This document shows positions 61,797-64,000 of a stretch of 64,000 nucleotides of DNA, piece by piece. How positions within the stretch are numbered: the first letter of the stretch is position 1; the number at the start of each line of letters is the position of its first letter. Origin of the DNA: Rubripirellula tenax (GTDB lineage: Bacteria; Planctomycetota; Planctomycetia; Pirellulales; Pirellulaceae); assembly GCF_007860125.1 (NCBI RefSeq), contig NZ_SJPW01000005.1, positions 184,065 to 248,064 of the forward strand, written 5' to 3'. The position numbers and the translations under genes were made by a program. Under the pieces are notes generated by a model, which had not been told where the DNA came from, did not search any database, and worked only from the letters and a program-made list of their open reading frames with translations.

Positions 61797-62204
61797 CTAC
61801 ACGCTGTTTGCTGAGTTACGGATCGCCGAAAGCACCATTGGAACGGCCATTTCAGTGTCGAATGCAAGCCCATGAACCCACGCATTGTCCCAAGGTGAGT
61901 CGCTGTTGGGCATAGGATAGGCGATGTCGAAGCCGAATGTCTTTGGCCCGTCGATCACAGATTGGATTGTGGCAACCGTTGGGGCACGATAGTCGTCAAT
62001 GTTCAGCAAGCGCAAGCGGAAGTGTGACGTAACCCCAAAGAGCGTTGGGCCATCTGTGGCAGCAAGCGCGTCGAGCAGGCGAACCATGCTTGCGAGCATG
62101 TCAGCGTTGGTGTCGGAACCACGATTGCGGTAACCATCGCTCTCGCGAGCGTAAAACTCGGTGAGAGTTCCGTTTTGCTGATCGGTGATGCGGATGATTT
62201 CCAT
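61797..62204 (-). CDS. Cassette 20 protein, unknown
   Basis: 135 residues from the ATG at 62204 (MEIIRITDQQNGTLTEFYAR). Helix DMLASMVRLLDALAATDGPT, then beta FGVTSHFRLRLLNIDDYRAP and a Trp-containing end (SPWDNAWVHGLAFDTEMAVP). No family recognised. Confidence 0.64.
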   Translation of the reverse strand: MEIIRITDQQNGTLTEFYARESDGYRNRGSDTNADMLASMVRLLDALAATDGPTLFGVTSHFRLRLLNIDDYRAPTVATIQSVIDGPKTFGFDIAYPMPNSDSPWDNAWVHGLAFDTEMAVPMVLSAIRNSANSV

Positions 62205-62220
62205 ACGGGAGTTGCCGCAC

Positions 62221-62349
62221 AACGGAAGGTTTTTACGACACCGCCCTAAACGAAGCGGTGGAGTTTGAATCACGATTGATTGTACCAATGCCAGCGCCCG
62301 TTGCCAAACAAGCGAAGGTGTGCCGAAGGCCTAGCGTAAAAACCATGTT
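62221..62349 (-). repeat. attC site 21 (cassette 21)
   Basis: 129 bp. Box GTTGGCGGTCAATC pairs over 14 bases, the longest private match in the array. Confidence 0.9.
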
Positions 62350-62354
62350 GGCGG

Positions 62355-62846
62355 TCAATCTTGCGCTGCGATTGCGGCAAGCTTCAGGCTTAGCGATTCG
62401 GCGAGAGAGAACGTGTCAGCGGGGAAGGCGTAGAGTTCAGCGTCCGTTTCTCTGTTGGCGTGCGTTGCCATGTGAGCAACCCATCGACCATCCGGTTGCT
62501 TGAAGGATCGAACAGTAAAGTACGTGCCACCAAAGTCAAAAGCGTGTATCAATTCTTCGTAGCCATTTGGGTCGGAACGGTGGTTGACGGTGGTTCGACC
62601 GCCGTCGAAGTATTGCGTTGAGAAAGTAGCGTCATCCTCGGTGCCAGCCCGACGCTCGATTGACCAAAGCAGTCGATCGCGGGGTACGTCGAGATATTGC
62701 CAAGTGAAGTTGAAGCGAGGTATGCCGTCCTGTTCGTACGTTTCGTGTGTATCGACAGGGTCAAAGTACGATTCAGGCGTGAGCGAAAGGTGGCCATCCG
62801 AGTCGGCGTCGCGGAGGCGGTACCAAATGTCGATTTTGATTGCCAC
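62355..62846 (-). CDS. Cassette 21 protein, unknown (GTG start)
   Basis: 163 residues from a GTG (MAIKIDIWYRLRDADSDGHL). Beta-rich, with FNFTWQYLDVPRDRLLWSIE, ATFSTQYFDGGRTTVNHRSD and FTVRSFKQPDGRWVAHMATH, then a C-terminal helix. The stop is 6 bp from attC 21. No family recognised. Confidence 0.65.
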   Translation of the reverse strand: MAIKIDIWYRLRDADSDGHLSLTPESYFDPVDTHETYEQDGIPRFNFTWQYLDVPRDRLLWSIERRAGTEDDATFSTQYFDGGRTTVNHRSDPNGYEELIHAFDFGGTYFTVRSFKQPDGRWVAHMATHANRETDAELYAFPADTFSLAESLSLKLAAIAAQD

Positions 62847-62858
62847 TGATTGACCGCC

Positions 62859-62987
62859 AACGGAAGGTTTTTACGACACCGCCCTGAACGAAGCGAACGA
62901 TGTTTGAATCACGAGAAATTGTACCAATACGAGCGCACGTTGCCTACCAACGAAGGTGTGCCGAAGGCCTAGCGTAAAAACCATGTT
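62859..62987 (-). repeat. attC site 22 (cassette 22)
   Basis: 129 bp. Box GTTAGCCGCCAC pairs over 12 bases. It supplies the stop codon of the cassette 22 gene. Confidence 0.9.
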
Positions 62988-63480
62988 AGCCGCCACTGGA
63001 GCGGGGAAAGTGTTGGTTCATGAGTGACACGCCCTGATCGCCACCGTAGAGAGTAAATGTGAAACCATCGCTTGATGATCCAGCGAGCATGTCGGGCAAG
63101 GAATCGGGCAGGATATCGCGAAACAAAGTACCAACGTTGCGGATGTGGGCAGCGACAGTGTCCGTGAATGCATCATCAGTCAGTCCTGCGTCATCGGCGT
63201 CGTACCACGCATCCTGAAGTGATTGCAAGCGAAGAGAGCAACCGTCAGCACGCCCAAGTGCGTGAGCATCAGCGGTCGTAAGTGCGAGTATCATGCGACC
63301 AGTATGGAGGCCGACCTCAAGCAGGAGAAGGTCGAACGATTCCGCATTGCCAGAACCAATGAATCGCGTCCGAACGAAGTCAAGCATTTGCCGAAGCGCA
63401 TCGGCGACGGACGGTTCGTCAGTGAAGGTGCCGTCGAAGAGAAGCGAGTCTCGATCAGAGATGTCGTTCCATTCGACCAA
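62986..63480 (-). CDS. Cassette 22 protein, unknown, no ATG of its own
   Basis: 164 residues if started at the TTG at 63480 (VEWNDISDRDSLLFDGTFTD follows). There is no ATG before the protein-like part. The same frame is open through attC 23 from its ATG at 63624 (MVFTLGLRHT), which would give 212 residues. Helical protein with VADALRQMLDFVRTRFIGSG, FDLLLLEVGLHTGRMILALT and VAAHIRNVGTLFRDILPDSL. The TAA stop is made by the attC box. Confidence 0.6.
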   Translation of the reverse strand: MVEWNDISDRDSLLFDGTFTDEPSVADALRQMLDFVRTRFIGSGNAESFDLLLLEVGLHTGRMILALTTADAHALGRADGCSLRLQSLQDAWYDADDAGLTDDAFTDTVAAHIRNVGTLFRDILPDSLPDMLAGSSSDGFTFTLYGGDQGVSLMNQHFPRSSGG

Positions 63481-63499
63481 GGGAAAACTCGTGGCGGCT

Positions 63500-63627
63500 A
63501 ACGGAAGGTTTTTACGACACCGCCCTAAACGAAGCGATGGAGTTTGAATCACGAAAAATTGTACCAATGCGAGCGCCCGTTGCCTACCAACGAAGGTGTG
63601 CCGAAGGCCTAGCGTAAAAACCATGTT
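63500..63627 (-). repeat. attC site 23 (cassette 23)
   Basis: 128 bp. Box GTTGTGCGGC pairs over 10 bases with the end of cassette 23. Confidence 0.9.
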
Positions 63628-63635
63628 GTGCGGCG

Positions 63636-63908
63636 TTACTTCGGCTTATGGTCATGCTGAGCACCAATGATCTGGTTTCCGGAAACAGCCAGTGTCAGAC
63701 GATCGCCGTTATGGAGATCGTAGTGGAGGAACGCGCGACCGCTGCCGGTCAATGCGTCTGGGCGTCCGAGTCGTTGTTCTATCGCCGAAAACAGCGGGTC
63801 TTCCGGAAGAGCAACACCTTCAGGCAGACGAGAACGATCGACGTACCATCCGATCGCGAGTGCGACGATGACGATCAGCATAAGCAAGTGCGAAATGTTG
63901 AATTTCAT
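63636..63908 (-). CDS. Cassette 23 protein, single-pass membrane protein of planctomycete type
   Basis: 90 residues from the ATG at 63908. MKFNISHLLMLIVIVALAIG followed by WYVDRSRL is a membrane anchor of a form very common in planctomycete small proteins (a FSLRTLL...GWWVDR-like start). The C-terminal outer domain reads FSAIEQRLGRPDALTGSG and RLTLAVSGNQIIGA. This suggests the cassette came from a planctomycete host. Confidence 0.68.
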   Translation of the reverse strand: MKFNISHLLMLIVIVALAIGWYVDRSRLPEGVALPEDPLFSAIEQRLGRPDALTGSGRAFLHYDLHNGDRLTLAVSGNQIIGAQHDHKPK

Positions 63909-63923
63909 TCGAGTGAGCCGCAC

Positions 63924-64000
63924 AACGGAAGGTTTTTACGACACCGCCCTAAACGAAGCGGTCGACGTCTGAATTACGAGAAATTGTACCAATGCCAGCG
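63924..64000 (-). repeat. attC site 24, cut by the window end
   Basis: Begins AACGGAAGGTTTTTACGACA and follows the other sites to the last base of the window. Its outer arm and private box lie beyond 64000. Confidence 0.85.

Larger units (their letters stand above)
50870..64000 (-). mobile_element. Chromosomal integron cassette array (distal part)
   Basis: Twenty-four attC sites (the last cut by the window end) in one orientation, with 23 intervening segments of about 290-600 bp, each carrying one minus-strand gene. Each segment begins with GTT plus a private sequence and ends with the exact complement of that sequence plus AAC, over 9-14 bases. These are the R' and R'' boxes of single excisable cassettes. 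Gene starts lie on the right and attC follows each stop codon, so the integrase gene and attI are expected beyond 64000. No integrase is in the window. Confidence 0.9.

Noticed and set aside
50870-64000. CRISPR array suggested by many regular repeats
   Set aside because: Repeat units are about 128 bp, spacers are 290-600 bp and each spacer carries a gene, with paired ends typical of attC.
1-64000. tRNA or rRNA genes
   Set aside because: No cloverleaf arms, TTCGA-type T-loop context or rRNA-like blocks were noticed on reading; a covariance search would be needed to exclude small RNAs.

Overview
The window looks like chromosomal DNA of a marine planctomycete of the Rhodopirellula/Pirellulaceae type. 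The evidence is a DUF1552 protein followed by a DUF1587/1592/1588/1585 c-type cytochrome protein, several ECF sigma factors paired with anti-sigma-like or kinase partners, a Ser/Thr kinase fused to WD40 repeats, a membrane protein starting with NPYQSP, and very large secreted proteins. The assignment comes from recognised families, not from a search.

Layout. (1) 1-3.3 kb: a broken GxxExxY gene and its companion repeat, then, on the minus strand, an ECF sigma factor, an anti-sigma-like membrane protein and a secreted metallophosphatase with overlapping ends. (2) 3.7-10.7 kb, plus strand: a five-gene unit with a DUF1552 protein, a planctomycete c-type cytochrome protein, an esterase, a second ECF sigma factor and a FecR/LamG membrane protein. 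(3) 11.1-21.5 kb: a Cu/Ag-type RND efflux locus. CusB- and CusA-like genes, a triple metal-binding-motif protein, a lipoprotein and a Cys-rich protein lie on the minus strand, and a divergent TolC-type outer-membrane protein on the plus strand. A four-helix-bundle (S23/IVS type) gene and purine-rich low-complexity repeats have invaded this locus. (4) 21.7-24.3 kb: a PPP-type phosphoesterase and a type II NADH dehydrogenase. (5) 24.7-44.1 kb, minus strand: six exported or membrane-anchored proteins with gaps of 49-72 bp. They include a 3091-residue modular protein, a protein with the core of the cholesterol-dependent cytolysin (CDC) family, and a 1526-residue protein ending in a CAP/SCP domain. 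Divergent from them are an ECF sigma factor and a kinase-WD40-CSLREA-beta-helix protein (44.5-50.3 kb), which may control the operon. (6) 50.3-64 kb: the distal end of a large integron.

The integron part has 23 complete attC sites and one cut by the window end. They are 128-132 bp, all in one orientation, and separate 23 small cassettes, each with one minus-strand gene. In all 23 cassettes the first 9-14 bases after the left attC are complementary to the last bases before the right attC. That is the signature of R' and R'' boxes belonging to one excisable circle. The integrase and attI should lie to the right, outside the window. Most cassette products are unknown. Recognisable ones are a prolyl-4-hydroxylase-like 2OG-Fe(II) oxygenase, zinc-ribbon proteins, small membrane proteins and possible immunity-type proteins.

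At the distal end, next to the kinase gene, a perfect 254-bp palindrome interrupts an NPYQSP membrane-protein gene. It behaves like an IS630-type foldback MITE with TA duplications: removing it in silico restores a reading frame that ends 1 bp from the kinase stop codon. No RNA genes or CRISPR arrays were seen.
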